DNA from: Xiphydria camelus
Taxonomy: Eukaryota; Arthropoda; Insecta; Hymenoptera; Xiphydriidae
Direction: 5' to 3'
Assembly: GCA_963678675.1 (NCBI GenBank)
Contig: OY783200.1
Span: forward strand, 5,220,501 to 5,284,500
DNA length: 64,000 nucleotides
Each line of letters begins with the position of its first letter. Within the stretch, counting starts at the first letter, position 1. Under the pieces are notes generated by a model. The model was not told the DNA's origin. It saw only the letters and a program-made list of their open reading frames with translations, and ran no database searches. Positions 1-11,456 of this stretch are shown piece by piece. A program made the position numbers and the translations under genes.

Positions 1-549
1 CAAACACCACCTCCCCCGCCGATGGATGCGAATGATAACGGGAAGGGACAACGCGAACGAGACGAATGGATGAAGATGGAGTGACGAAAAAAAAGCTAAT
101 AAAATAAGAAAGTATAGCGGGCACGAGATAGAAGAAGAAGAATACGACAAGATGTGCTCGGCAGGACGGTGAGGGACGACGAGGAGGAGAAGGAGGAGGA
201 GGGCGCGACTCGCGGTGACTCCCAGAGGTATTTATACAGAGGCTGGAGTGTCGCCAAAAAGCTAGATCCGACCCTATCTATCGCCGGGACACTCTCGACA
301 TCCCTCTCTCTCTTTTTATCTCTCCTCGCCGAGCGTGGCCCTCTCTCGCTCTCTCGCGGCCACCAGAAGCCAAGAGTGCTTGACACCGCGCCGCTTCGTC
401 TCGGCCTATATAGGTGGCGCAGGAACACCCCGTGCCGTCGCCACCGCGGCGAGATCTCGCATTGACTTTCCGCGCGCGCGAGGGGTTCGCTTATTTGTCA
501 ACCACTCCGGCTTTCACCGTGCACGCGCGCGCGACTTATCGGGCCGAAA
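1..549. other. GC-rich unique segment, no gene recognised
   Basis: This is CpG-rich sequence with purine/pyrimidine runs (GAGGAGGAG around 180-200, CTCTCT around 303-350). Several short ORFs overlap on both strands, but they are low-complexity Arg/Ser/Leu-rich translations with no domain, so I do not call a gene. Confidence 0.5.
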
Positions 550-1202
550 TTAAGGTAGTAGTCTCGTGAACACTGATTGAAACAGATTTTCAAGCAAATT
601 TTTGTACATGATCTTTGGACTGCTATACAAACATTGTCTTAATTTGAAGGGGCTCCACCGTTTAGGGGAATAGAGATATTAATTATTAAAATATCGCCAT
701 TTTACACGGGCTCTTATGGCCGAAATTAGATATTGTACTATAATGAAAAAATGGCGAGACAGACTTTGAAGAAACTTAGCCCAATGATAAATTAACCTTA
801 TCCGCGTATTTTCCAAAAAAATGACTTATTTTGACCGTTTTGATCAAACGATATAAGCTTTGAAATTACGGAATTTATGATTATATTCGACTGTTTGGGA
901 GAAGGTAACTGTGATCGTGCAACACTGTGCAGTGCTGAGAGTAGTGGAAGGACGCCCTGCTCTCCAACAAACGATGCACGGATACGACACACACAATGGA
1001 AATCCGTAGCGACGTTGCCACGATCGACAGTTCGATGAGTAACGGGAATATTTGGCTATTGTGTGATGTGCAGGCGCACGTGTGTGCGCAGCCTGTACCC
1101 AATGAAAAGTTTTCGAGTACAATCCGGCTAATAGCCGAGTATCGTACGTTGTACGCCCTCTACGAACTTTTAGCTGTTAATATCGCGCGACTACTACCTT
1201 AA
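550..1202. mobile_element. TTAA-flanked non-autonomous element, family TTAA-1, copy 1
   Basis: TTAA stands at both ends (550-553 and 1199-1202). The terminal inverted repeats start GGTAGTAGTC on the left and, read in reverse, GGTAGTAGTC on the right. A second copy lies at 11453-12035 and is alike along its length except for about 80 extra bases here (around 660-745). TTAA duplications are typical of the piggyBac superfamily, and assignment to it is inference. An ATG-started 68-codon frame (996-1202) is shared by both copies with an in-frame indel, but it matches nothing I recognise. Confidence 0.8.
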
Positions 1203-1444
1203 CACCAGAACTACCGAATGATCGCGCTTTATAAGACGGTCATTTTGGCGGGTGATTATCTCGTTATCCGTGGATTTTTCGTCCACACTGCTATAGAACT
1301 TTTTTGTAGACCGAAATGTGCTCTACAAAAAAGTATTGTACCAATTTTGACAAAAACCTCACGGGTTACGAAATAATTGAGGTTGAATGGAACTCTGAAT
1401 AAGACACCGGTCAAATTGACCGGTTGCGGTAGTTCTAGTGTTAA
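1199..1444. mobile_element. TTAA-flanked short element, family TTAA-2
   Basis: This 246-bp element is bounded by TTAA at 1199-1202 and 1441-1444. Its inverted ends read CACCAGAACTACCG and, from the right, CACTAGAACTACCG. Its left TTAA is also the right TTAA of the preceding element, so one of the two inserted into the target-site duplication of the other. There is no coding capacity. Confidence 0.8.
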
Positions 1445-1985
1445 AGACCCGCTCATAGCCTCTTTTCATTTCGAGTAACACTTTTCCAAATCGTGCGACC
1501 ACTTGGCCGCGTGACTCTCGATAAATGGACCGGCGCCGCTTTTCGGCGATAATTCACGCGCGGCCATGGGCGCCCAATTGTCGCGGTGATACGGCCACGG
1601 CGGAGAGGATGACCGAGGCGTGTCCAGAGAGGCCCCGCGTTCATTCGAAATAAACAGCCGAAGCCAAGATTCGTTGGAAAGTCAGAAATATCCAAGATGG
1701 TGGGCAGACGGCGGCGGGTGAACAGCTGTCGGTTGGCCCCGATGTCCGCGTGCATGTGTCGCCCGTACGTTATGCGTATCGCGCGGATTAACGAAAGCCC
1801 CGCGCGATTATATTCGCGCGCGAGCGCCGACGGGGATGCGTTTCGTCATTGGCCCCGATGACACACATTTCCAATCGTCCTCGTGTAATCGCACGGCCGC
1901 ACCGGCGTGCGGATTTTTGGCTGAAGCTCGGAGACGATCGGGCTGCTGGCTGGCCGCGGAACACGTGGACATTGCGGTTGAAGTG
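1445..1985. other. GC-rich unique segment, no gene recognised
   Basis: This CpG-rich sequence lies between the TTAA-2 element and the minisatellite. I see no splice-bounded coding exon and no repeat structure. Confidence 0.4.
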
Positions 1986-2440
1986 GCACTTGGAAGGTGG
2001 AAACGTGTCGCGGTATTTCTGAAGACCGGGACGACAAAAACTATGGAACGGTATAACTGGATACCGGTAGCTATGGAGAGGGATGCCTGGACGTCGAGAT
2101 GTACGAGAAAGATGACCTGAACATCGAAATTTATGGAGCGAAAGACCTGGACAGCGAAAATTATGGTGCGGTAAACTGAGAGTTCGAAGACTACCAAGAG
2201 GTGAGCCTGGACACCCAGAACTGTAAACCTCAAGATCTATAGAGTGAAAAACCTGGACACCCCAAAGGTTATGGTGTGATAGACCGGGACATCGAAAACT
2301 ACCAAGAGACAGATCTGGACTCTCAAAACTATAGACATCGAGATCTATAGAGTGAAAAACCGTGGACACCAAAGGTTATGGTGTGATAGACCAGGATACC
2401 GAAAACTATCAAGAGGCAAACCTGGATTCCCAAAACTATG
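1986..2440. repeat. Degenerate minisatellite, left part, about 30-bp unit
   Basis: A roughly 30-bp motif recurs (variants of GACCTGGACATCGAAAAC followed by TATGG). It sits inside a higher-order unit of about 109 bp: the string AGATCTATAGAGTG recurs at about 2234 and 2343. The unit is a multiple of three and, read in one frame, gives a ten-residue Leu-Asp-x-Glu-Asn-Tyr-like pattern. Stops interrupt it, so it is not a gene now. The array is split by the insertion at 2441-2687 and resumes after it. Confidence 0.75.
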
Positions 2441-2687
2441 CTGCCCTGCTGAGACAGGAAGTCGAATCTACATTTTAACACATTACAAGATACCAACAGT
2501 TTTTCTGAATTGTTTCATGCCGTGCTCGTAGAAACGCATCCGATTTTTGCTTTTAGCTGATATATAGGAGCTGCAGATACGCGTTACACACACTTGGCAC
2601 AGTAATAAAGCAGATAGATATGCTCAAATAGTCAAAAAAGCAAAATCGATGTTTTTGCAGATACGATTTCCTGTCTTAGCAGGGCAG
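2441..2687. mobile_element. Short TIR element with 4-bp TATG duplication
   Basis: The 247-bp insertion has inverted ends of about 30 bp. They begin CTGCCCTGCTGAGACAGGAA on the left and CTGCCCTGCTAAGACAGGAA on the right read in reverse. It is flanked by TATG on both sides (2437-2440 and 2688-2691). It breaks the minisatellite, so it is younger than the array. It has no ORF, and I do not assign a superfamily. Confidence 0.8.
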
Positions 2688-2865
2688 TATGAACGTCGAG
2701 ATCTACGGAAAGATGAACCTGGACGTCGAGATGTTCGATACAAACGACCTGAACGTTGAAGACTACAAGAGGAAAGTCTTGTATGTCGAAGCGAAAGGAG
2801 CAAAGTACCTGGACACTGAAAACTGTGGAGAATACCTGGACATCGAGAAGCATGCTCAAATGGGA
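2688..2865. repeat. Degenerate minisatellite, right part
   Basis: This continues the unit seen at 1986-2440. In one forward frame it reads through as acidic repeats of the type N-V-E-x-Y and L-D-x-E-N, which is the ten-codon periodicity of the array. It is the part displaced by the 2441-2687 insertion. Confidence 0.7.
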
Positions 2866-2899
2866 TATCGATCAGTCTCGTGTATATTACAGGTTATCA

Positions 2900-3006
2900 T
2901 GCCTATGTAAACCCTAGGCCAAAATATCTGCCCGGCTTGAACATAGGCTACCCAGGGTTGATTACATAGGAAACCTATGCTCACGTCGCGGGCAGATATT
3001 TAGTCT
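2900..3006. repeat. Small compound inverted repeat
   Basis: The outer arm containing AAATATCTGCCCG (2917-2934) pairs with CGGGCAGATATTT (2989-3006). An inner pair around CCTATGTAA...CCCT (about 2901-2915) matches the reverse of 2950-2970. Together they form a fold-back of about 100 bp. It may be the remnant of a short element, but I cannot define a target duplication. Confidence 0.5.
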
Positions 3007-3742
3007 CGGTGTAAACTTGACGCTTGATTTAGCAGATCTAATCATCTCATCAAATGTCTTGATTTCACCACGACAATAACTTCACTGTCGGATAATGCGA
3101 GAGGAAAAATGATAAAAGAAAACGAGTGTAGCAGCTATTCCTTAGACGTTATCCCTATGAGAGGAGACGTATCTTACAGATTATCCCAACGTTTAAACAC
3201 ATCCTCATATCTCCGAACTTCTTGCACTGATTTGCTTATAAATAGGCTTAATCGAAGTCACGGCTGTAGATCCACACATTGATATTCACATATGACATCA
3301 CAGCGCTTTGTTCATTGAGAAATTTAACACGTATGAACTGTATGCGAAGTAATGATGGCCTCGGTGAGTCTCACACTTTTAGTCCTTAACGAGAGAGTAC
3401 TAAGTCTCACAAAAAATTGAGGCTCCTCGATTGCAACGGTAATAATCTTCAGTCGCCGATTCCGGCGAAGGGCGATTCGCTTCGACGGCACATTTCTAAT
3501 CATCTCGAGGAAGGTGTATAATGGAACGGGGCGCGTGCGCTGACTCGGCGAGGGTTGAGAATCAGCAATCGCGGCGGAGGATCGCTCCGAATCCCACACC
3601 GAATAAATAGTCGGCCGCTATTTCGATTTGCCTTCCCCGTTGTGAGGGTCTAGGTAAATTAGCGCGCGTTGCGTGTATCTAGTTAGCCCTCTGAGAGAGA
3701 GGGAGAGAGAGAGAGAGGAGAAGGAGAAAGCATTTATTATGG
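3007..3742. other. Mixed unique sequence, no gene recognised
   Basis: No coding exon or repeat family is recognised here. A short (GA)n run lies near 3694-3716, immediately before the AT-rich repeat block. Confidence 0.35.
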
Positions 3743-4750
3743 CCCTAGGGCTGATCCTTTAAGAGGGAGAAGAGAAGGAGAACGAGGGTATGATAATAAA
3801 CATGATAAAGGAGAATTGCTAAAACTAAACCAAGTAAATTGGGGTAAAGGAAACAAAACGAAGAATGTGATGTTAGATGAGATAAGCACGATAAATCAGA
3901 CCAAAAATATGATGGTAAATGAAATAAACGAGATAAATTGAACGAAGAACATGATAATAAGATAGATAAATAAAAATTGCCAAAACTAAACCAAGTAAAA
4001 TAGGGTAAAAGAGGCAAGACAAAGAATATGACAGTGAAGAAGATGAACAAGATAAACCAAACGAAGAGTATGATAATAAATAAGACAAACAAGATAAATC
4101 GAATCAAGAATATAATAGTAAATAAGATGAACCAAACGCAGTGTATGATAATAAACTGGAATAACCAAGACTGAACTAAGTAGAGTAAAGCAGATGAAAC
4201 GAAGGACTAACTAAACCACGTGCAATAGCCAATCAAATAACCTTCTTTAAAGGCGACAACAGGCAATGACTCTCTTATATTTGATAACAGCAAATTCCAA
4301 AGAGAGAAAGAGAAAAAGCTTAGGAGAATATACTTGAGAGTCACATCATCTGCATCAGCTGTGATATCGTACTTAAAGGTTCGTGTGTTGTAAGAACTAC
4401 AAACCAGAAGTTAAAATAAATATATCAAGAAAGACGAACAAGATAAACCAAACGAAGAGTATCATAACAAACAAGATAATAAACAAGAATAATTAAGACT
4501 GAATTAAGTAAAGTAGAGGAAAGCAGACCAAACGAAGGCCTAACTAAACCTCGTGCAACAGCCAATCAAATAACCTTCTTTTAAAGGCGGGAACAGATGA
4601 CGACTTTTTTATATCCAATGAGAGCAAATTCCAAAGAGAAAGAGAAAGATAGAGAGGAAGAGAGGAAGAGAGGGATGAAGGAGAGATTGAGAGAGAGAAT
4701 TGTGATACCGTAACTAAAGGTTAGAGTTCTAACGACTACAGATAAACAGA
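3743..4750. repeat. AT-rich degenerate repeat block with a tandem duplication of about 330 bp
   Basis: Variants of CAAACGAAGAGTATGATAAT and ACAAGATAAA recur at irregular 40-60-bp spacing. A larger duplication is visible: the segment starting GACTGAACTAAGTA at 4169 is repeated from GACTGAATTAAGTA at 4497. Both copies carry AGCCAATCAAATAACCTTCT and the string AGCAAATTCCAAAGAGA. The reverse-strand ORFs of 120 residues or less are Leu/Phe/Ser-rich readings of the repeat, not genes. Confidence 0.7.
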
Positions 4751-5969
4751 TAAAATAAGTGTATCTCAATAGAGACCGCATCGCATCGAAGCATTTATCC
4801 ACGACGGCAGACGACGGAAAAGCTCGCGGGGCGCCGAAAGGAAACGACCGGGCCGCTCGAACATTTATTTCGCCCGCGACCTCACATCAAAAACGGGATC
4901 GCACGCCACGGCGCGACGCCCACGCGAATCCGAGCGCGCGGTAGTCATCGCGCTCGTGGCAGCCTTCCGAGAAAGCGGCGCGGCGGCGAAAGAATCGACG
5001 GAAGAGGGTTGCCCCGGCAACCCGCGTAAGACGCTTTTGATAAGATACGCGGGGCATTTATTTTCGCTCGAGTATTCGCGAGGGTCGCCTCTATTCTGGT
5101 GTGCGCTGCCACCCCTGCGCACCCCGGTGGAAAGGAACAGAGAGAAGAGGAGACGACGAAGAAGGTTACCGGTGATCGTTGCGATGCAAAGTTCCTCCCC
5201 CGCCGCGCGCCGCGGCATCCACCCCACGATAACGGTCCCTCCCGAATCGGGTCCCAAATTTAACATAACTCGGGGAAATTTGATCGCTCCCCCTCCCTCC
5301 TAACGCATCCCATGCGCACTGCACTTCGATTACTTCATTCGACGATTTACACTGACGAGGGCACGTCGACGGAACGATCCGTCGGACAGTCAGAAGCGGG
5401 GCGCGAAGAGACTACCGATCACGTAACGTCGGCGTCGCGGCGCACACGCGTGTTCTCGGCGGCACATCGGGAAGGCGGTGGTCGCGACGGGATGCGCGAT
5501 GCACACGCGCGGAGAGGCGCGAAAGTACACGGCGACGCGGGACCGACGGCACTGACGGCACCACGGTCGGATCCGTCGGCGAACTCGTCGCGCGGCGCGA
5601 CGTGTGCGGATAGTTGTTTGTCGCGTCGCAGCGGCGCTCGGCGTCGGGACGCCCACCACCTGTGGTATACCCTTGCCGAGGCCGTCCCGTGTCTTTAGTG
5701 GTCCACGCAGCCACCGCGCGCGCCGAGCGATGCGGCTGTGGGGAGAGAGAAGGAGAGAGAGAGAGAGAGGCCACGAGCGAGATTCTATTCCTGGCGATAA
5801 TGGCGTCGACGACACATCGATAGGAAAAATACAAGATCGCGATCTCTGGCCGCGTTGCGCGCGCGATGACCGATGCGGTATCGCAATGGTCTTCTTCTCA
5901 TTTTTTTTACGTCCCCGCATCCCTCTTTCCACATCTCGATGTTTCCGAAATCGCGTTCGGAGACTCCCC
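4751..5969. other. GC-rich unique segment, no gene recognised
   Basis: This CpG-rich block is open in several frames on both strands. The translations are Arg/Ser/Ala-rich and have no recognisable domain or splice-consistent exon. A (GA)n run lies at about 5748-5770. Confidence 0.4.
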
Positions 5970-7060
5970 AAGGGGAAGTGATCGATCAAGATGACGTCCA
6001 ATATTGACATCATTTGGATTCAGGTGGCATCTCCTTCGGCGGACCAGACACGCCTTGGACTTAATTCATAATGACATCATTTGGACGTTAAATATGTCAC
6101 AATTTCATGAGGTCAGAGAAATGACTTCAGGCTGACTTAATTTGGACTTGACGCTTTCCCACTCATCGCCTTTAACGTCCAGATGACGTTCTGAGAAGGT
6201 CTTCATGGAGGTACAAAAAGACGTTAAACTGACTTGATCGTACGTGACCTTGAAATGAAGTCAATTGGACGTTATCTTGACTTATCACTTCTCCTTCCCA
6301 AGCAGAAGTGACAAATCAAGATAACGTCCAACTGATGTTATTTGGATGTCAGACAAGTCACAATTTCATGAGGTCAGAGAAATGACTTCAACCTGACTTA
6401 ATCTGGACTTGACGTTTTCCCACTCAGCTCTTTTGACATCGAAATGACTTCTAAATGACATCCAGATGACGTTCCGAGAAGGTCTTAGTGGAGGTACAAG
6501 TAGACGTCGTACTGACTTGATCGTACGTGATCCTAAAATGACGTCAACTCGATGTTACCTTGATTTATCACTTTTCCATCCCAAAAAGAAGTGACAAATC
6601 AAGGCAACCCAAGGCAACCCTTTCATCAGATCAAAGAAATGACTTCGAGCTGACTTAATTCGGACTTGACGCTTTCCTATTCAGCTCTTTTGATATTAAA
6701 ATGACTTCTAAATGACGTCCAGACGACCTTCTAAGAAGCTCTTCGTAGAGGTACAGCAAGACAACGAAGAGCTCCTTGAGAACAAAAAGTGATAAGTCAA
6801 GATAACATCCAACTGACTTCATTGGGATGTCAGACAAGTCACAATTCCATCAGTTCAAAGAAATTACTTCTACCTGACTTAATTTGGACCTGACGCTCTC
6901 CCATTTAACTCTTCTGACATGAAAATGACTTCTAAATGACATCCGGATGACGTCCTGAGAAGATCTTCGTGGAGGTACAAATAGACGTCATACTGACTTG
7001 ATCGTACGCGACCTTAAAATGACGTCAATTGAACATTATCTCGACTCATAACTTCTTCTC
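5970..7060. repeat. Tandem array of four hairpin-type units rich in TGACGT
   Basis: Four imperfect copies start near 5970, 6300, 6588 and 6785, with lengths of about 330, 288, 197 and 276 bp. Most begin with a form of GAAGTGACAAATCAAG and end with its inverse (CTTGA..TATCACTT). Each full unit can therefore fold on itself and looks like a TIR element multiplied in tandem. Internal landmarks shared by units are GTCACAATT(T/C)CAT, GACTTAAT(T/C)(T/C)GGAC, and TGACTTGATCGTACG in units 1, 2 and 4. Unit 3 lacks its right end. TGACGTCA-like sites occur repeatedly, but whether they matter for regulation is unknown. Confidence 0.8.
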
Positions 7061-7930
7061 GGGGGGGTCAGCTGTTCGTTTCTTATTACTTATCATATCA
7101 CCGATCCGATATCGGCGACATTGACGACGATAACTCGCCGGCCATTCTTTGGTACTGAAATAGAGCGAGGCCGTCGCGAGGATGTCGCCTCCACAAAATT
7201 CCAACGAACGCCGCGCGGCGATGCTCGTAAAGAGACCGGATCGAAAATACTCGATAAAATATTAAAGAGGGGCGCGCGCGCCGGAGAGAAAGATTCGTCG
7301 GCGCTTAGCAACGGATACGTTAACCTCTTACGTGTGTAAGCGAGGGAAAGTAGACTTTCGACGAGGAACAACGCGTACCTACGCGTCTTTTGCCCGTCTC
7401 GTCATAAATAATACTCCGAAGTATGCGAACGCTTCGTGAGACGTATTCGAGGTGGCATCACGAGAAGTGTCACTGTACCACTATACGGTCTATGGATGTC
7501 GGGGCGAGACGGAGAGGGCGATCAGTAGGGACGATAACTCACGCGATGATGTTCCGGATGTGTTTATTTCGAGGGAAACGCCATACCGTCGTATAGTCTC
7601 GTCGGGCATCGCTGGCAAAAACCCAACGCAAGATGGCTCGTTTCGCTGATATGTAATATATTGTTTATACGAGGAGCCGCGTTTCATTCATCACCGGATC
7701 GTTTACCTACACGCGGTCCCACTTGGCGCGCGGTGATAGCGTCATCGCGACGCGAAAGAGTTGCAGGAATTATCGTCATCCCGGGAAGCCTTCCAAAAAA
7801 GTCTCGCGCTACTACGGCAGCCACATCAGTGATGCATACGTGACATTTTTTGAGGCGTTCGCTCGCTCGCGATCGGCGGTAATTTGGCTTCCGACATTTT
7901 TGCGTTCCTTCTCCTTGGAAAAGTATTAAT
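7061..7930. other. Unique segment of moderate GC, no gene recognised
   Basis: Nothing convincing was found. Short ORFs are present on both strands without recognisable motifs or suitable splice sites. Confidence 0.35.
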
Positions 7931-8606
7931 ATCCCTTGTGTGGGAAAAAATTGCACGGTAAGCTAGATGCATAATTACAAATTTCGAATGACTCGTAATT
8001 GGCGATGGAAAAGTTTAGAAAATCGTAGTTATTGATAGAATTTCATAGTTACATGAAAATTTGAAGTACTTACTCTTTCAATATATTATATTATACATTA
8101 TTGATTTTCTAAAAAGTGCCATTATTTGACGTATTATTTCATGAAATGTATAAATTCCTACGGGTATCTATAATTAATAGCTCTATTCTATACGAAACTG
8201 TAAGCTTTGTGGGATGACACAAAAAGCCACATAAAAAGATTGTGTAACCTTATAGAACGTACCACCTTATAGAACTTACATTTTATACAGAGCAGCACCA
8301 TAATGCTATTGAAAAATAAAATATACACATACTTTAACATCGTTTCGCATAGTTTCAATAAATTAGATACATTTTCTACGCATATCTACGTATACTTATT
8401 CATTTCCTCATGGAAATGATAGAATTTTCCACAATATACGAGTACCATAATATCAACAAAAAATTGAGTGTAGAAAGAGAAAAAATAGTTTTTTCCTAAT
8501 TTTCCATCGTTTACCGTATTTTCTATATAATGTCATGCATAATCACGTATAGACACTGAATTAATGAAACTAACATCGATTATGATAAATGACACTAATA
8601 TGTAAA
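7931..8606. other. AT-rich segment, unclassified
   Basis: AT-rich sequence with no gene. The part around 8490-8560 weakly resembles the end of the duplicated unit that follows, so an older third copy of that unit is possible. Confidence 0.3.
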
Positions 8607-8850
8607 CCATTTGAAATGTTTGTCCATATAGAATTTCATAATATTCTGTATAGATTCATATTTCCAACGGTTTACATATTGCCGTAATTTATCATAGTAG
8701 ATATATAGAAATGTAGAACCTGTTTTTACCTTATTCAAAAACCATGCCAAACTACTTATAATTATGTAAAACTAAAAAAGTGTCTCGAACTCCATGCTTT
8801 CCCATAAAATCAATGCATGCTGACGTAGATTTTTATCGTTAATTCAAGGT

Positions 8851-9072
8851 ACATTGTAAAAAACTATTAAATTTAATTCATTTGCGTGTCAAGCTTTTAT
8901 CCAATACGTGATCGTGAAAATTAATATACCCCGGTGTGTGAAATTTATCAGGACTATTTCATAAGGAAATATATTACTTTTCATAATTACAGGATATATT
9001 AATTTTCATAATCACATATGGAAAAAAACTTTATATAAAAGTATATTAAAAATACAAATCTTTTCTACGGTG
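8851..9072. mobile_element. TIR-A palindromic MITE, copy 1
   Basis: A nearly whole-length palindrome. The ends are ACATTGTAAA and CTACGGTGT. The core reads AAGCTTTTATCCAATACGTG then AAAATTAATATA, followed by the inverse. TA flanks the element. The same core occurs at 9226, 22202, 24945, 49838, 50663, 51332 and 51563. TA duplications suggest a Tc1/mariner-type donor (inference). Confidence 0.8.
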
Positions 9073-9225
9073 TATTTTTCCATAATTTACCGTACAATTC
9101 TTTTCGCCGGGGATGTAAGATTTTTAGAATATCAATCCATATAGAATATCATAATGTTCTGTGCGGATTAGTATTTCAAATGGTTTACCTATATTGAAAC
9201 TATTTATCACAGTTTACGAACCGTA

Positions 9226-9435
9226 CACTGTAAAGAAATACGTGTTTTTAAAATATTTTTATATAAAGCTCTTTTCTAATACGTAATTATGAAAATTGAT
9301 ATACAATACATGTATTTCCCTATGAAATTGCCCTTATAAATTTCATAACTGAAAATACAAATTTTCATAATTACGTATTAGATAAAAGCTCTATATGCAA
9401 TTACATTATATTCAATACAATTTTTTCGTACAGTG
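9226..9435. mobile_element. TIR-A palindromic MITE, copy 2
   Basis: It begins CACTGTAAAG, just after TA, and ends GTACAGTG. It carries the family core in both orientations (AATACGTAATTATGAAAATT and its inverse). The first copy of the duplicated unit at about 8690-8710 supplies a comparison site without this insertion. Confidence 0.8.
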
Positions 9436-9620
9436 TTGAACTTATTTTTACGTTATTCGCAAACCATGCAAATCTACATACATATAATTATACAAAGCCA
9501 ATAAAGTGTCTCAAATGTCATACTTTCCCATAGAATCAATGCATACTGACGTAGATTTTCGAAGTTAATTCGAGGTACCTTTCCATAGTCAACCGTACGA
9601 TTTTTTTTTTTTTTTCACCA

Positions 9621-10532
9621 GGGTGAAAGGAAGGGAGCCTCATCCGCGTCGGCGAATTAGCTCCCGTGTCCGCGGCAGACTACGTCATGGAGGGAAAAAG
9701 AGGGACGGAAACTCCGAGGAGAAAAGCACATCGCCCGCCGCGGCCGACTTTTCATAACTTCGAACGAGAGAGAATCGCCGCGCGCGCGACGAAACGTAAC
9801 TGCTCTTCCGGGAGTCTGCAGTTTCGTCCTCAGTTCCGCAGCGCGCGCGCGCGCGCGCGCGAGCGAGAGAAAAATAAAAGGCGAGAGCTCGCCCTCTCAG
9901 CGTCTCGATCCCGCGCGCAGCGTAAACCGCGACGCATCGCGCCTCGTTACCGCCCGCGTTAACCACGGGAAATCGGCGCCGAGACGGAGAAGTTCTTCGA
10001 GTTCCATCCCGAAGGAAATCTAGCGAGTCGCGACTCTCGGATTGTCCCACGTGGCGCGCGCGAATGCCATTTTTCAATTAGCCGTCGATAAAAGCTCCTC
10101 GCGCGATTCCTCAGCAACTTTCCCAGAAAGTAATCGGGTTATATCGAGGTGGGATTTATCGCGGCACGACGGCAGAGCGGCTCCCGCTCGTCGATGCCCT
10201 TCGTCATCCCCGCCCCCAGTAATCCAGCGCACGCCTCCGCCTTCTCCCCGTTCCGCCGAATGGCGTGCGCGAAATTCTCGGGGAAATCAAATTAAAATTC
10301 CGCAGCGTTGCCCGCGGAGGAAGAAACACGCTTCGTGTATGCCGTCGAGTAACACAGCTAGAGTTGCTCGCTGTGTACATATAAGTGGGCGAGCGGAGAA
10401 AAAGCTCGGCAATTCCAGCACCGCGCGCATGGCGCTATGTACTCGTGGCAGGAGGTGGGCGCAGAGTTTGCGTGACGTCGTGGCTGAGCCCTCGCGCGAC
10501 GATGACAGTCTCGATTCCCATACCGAGTCAGC
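9621..10532. other. GC-rich segment with a (GC)n tract
   Basis: This is CpG-rich with an alternating GC tract of about 21 bp at 9841-9861. ORFs of 98-164 residues on opposite strands overlap and are basic low-complexity readings. No gene is called. Confidence 0.4.
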
Positions 10533-11456
10533 TTAAAGAGGAACGTCAGTTCGATACGGGGTGAGGTAAGCGGGGCGGAACATCAAACTTTCCGACAGCA
10601 TTTACCAACTGTATATAGACAAATTTTTCCAATTGAATAGACAGGTAAATGTGGTTCAAATTGATGAATACGTGCATTCTCAACATTACACTTTTTAATA
10701 ATCACAAGAAAAATTTCAATCTTTTTGTTTAATGCCTGTAAACTGATTAACGTTATTTCAACTAAATGGACATAAAACATCGCAACGTTGCACTGATGAT
10801 GGACGGAGTTGGTAGCAAAGTCGGTTAGTACGATTCATCCATTATCGGCCGAGCGCTGTTTCGAGGAGCAGACATAACCTCTCTTTTTCTCGCCAAAAGT
10901 GTAAACAAAAGTTGCATGTGTCAAGTAAAAGTGAAATAAAATTTTTTTTACTTCTCAAGAGCTCAAGCATTTCGATGGAAAGGAAGAAGAGTGTCAAAGC
11001 AAACATACGAAAAGAAACTCCCGAATTACGAAATTTCGCGCTCTTGGCTTTCCAGATCTCACCGTGACGTCACTACTCAGCGCTGCCACTTTTCTGCATA
11101 TAGCCGCCGCATCAAGTGAAAGAATCCTTTTTTCTGTCAGTTTTTAGACAATAACGCAAAAGTGGCTGGATCAAATTTTCTGTTTTTTTTTCTCAAAAAT
11201 ACTTGATATAAAATCCTGTGAAATTAACAAGTTTTTATTATAGTTTGTCTTTTTCAAAGTTTCTTTTTTTCGCATTTAAAGGAGTATGCCCATAAGAGCC
11301 TATATTAAAACTTTCATATTCAAAAATTAAGTACAAAAAAACGGCTGGACCAAATTATCTCAAATTTAAGCACGTCTTATAATACATATCCAACATTTAC
11401 TTAAAAAAAAATCAGAGTGGTTTATCTTTTTTCATTTTTGTGATGTTCCTCCTTAA
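10533..11456. mobile_element. TTAA-flanked element, family TTAA-3
   Basis: TTAA stands at 10533-10536 and 11453-11456. The inverted ends read AGAGGAACGTCA and, from the right, GGAGGAACATCA. The right TTAA is shared with the next element. The interior is AT-rich, contains one TGACGTCA near 11064, and has no meaningful ORF. The match between ends is imperfect, so the element is older or the call less certain than its neighbour. Confidence 0.6.

Larger units (their letters stand above)
8607..9620. repeat. Tandem duplication, each copy carrying its own TIR-A insertion
   Basis: The segment with TCCATATAGAAT at 8623 recurs at 9136. The stretch around ATCAATGCAT(G/A)CTGACGTAG recurs at an offset of about 728 instead of 513. 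The difference of about 215 bp equals the TIR-A element at 9226-9435 plus its TA duplication. The first copy carries a separate TIR-A insertion at 8851-9072. The duplication therefore predates both insertions. Confidence 0.75.

Noticed and set aside
996..1202. A 68-codon frame conserved in both TTAA-1 copies
   Set aside because: Similarity is explained by the shared transposon. The frame ends in the terminal repeat and resembles no transposase.
1788..2372. A 194-codon minus frame
   Set aside because: It is the antisense reading of the minisatellite. Periodicity, not selection, keeps it open.
3745..4107. A 120-codon minus frame resembling a membrane protein
   Set aside because: Its Phe/Leu/Ile content comes from the AT-rich repeat, and the same pattern appears in shifted frames.
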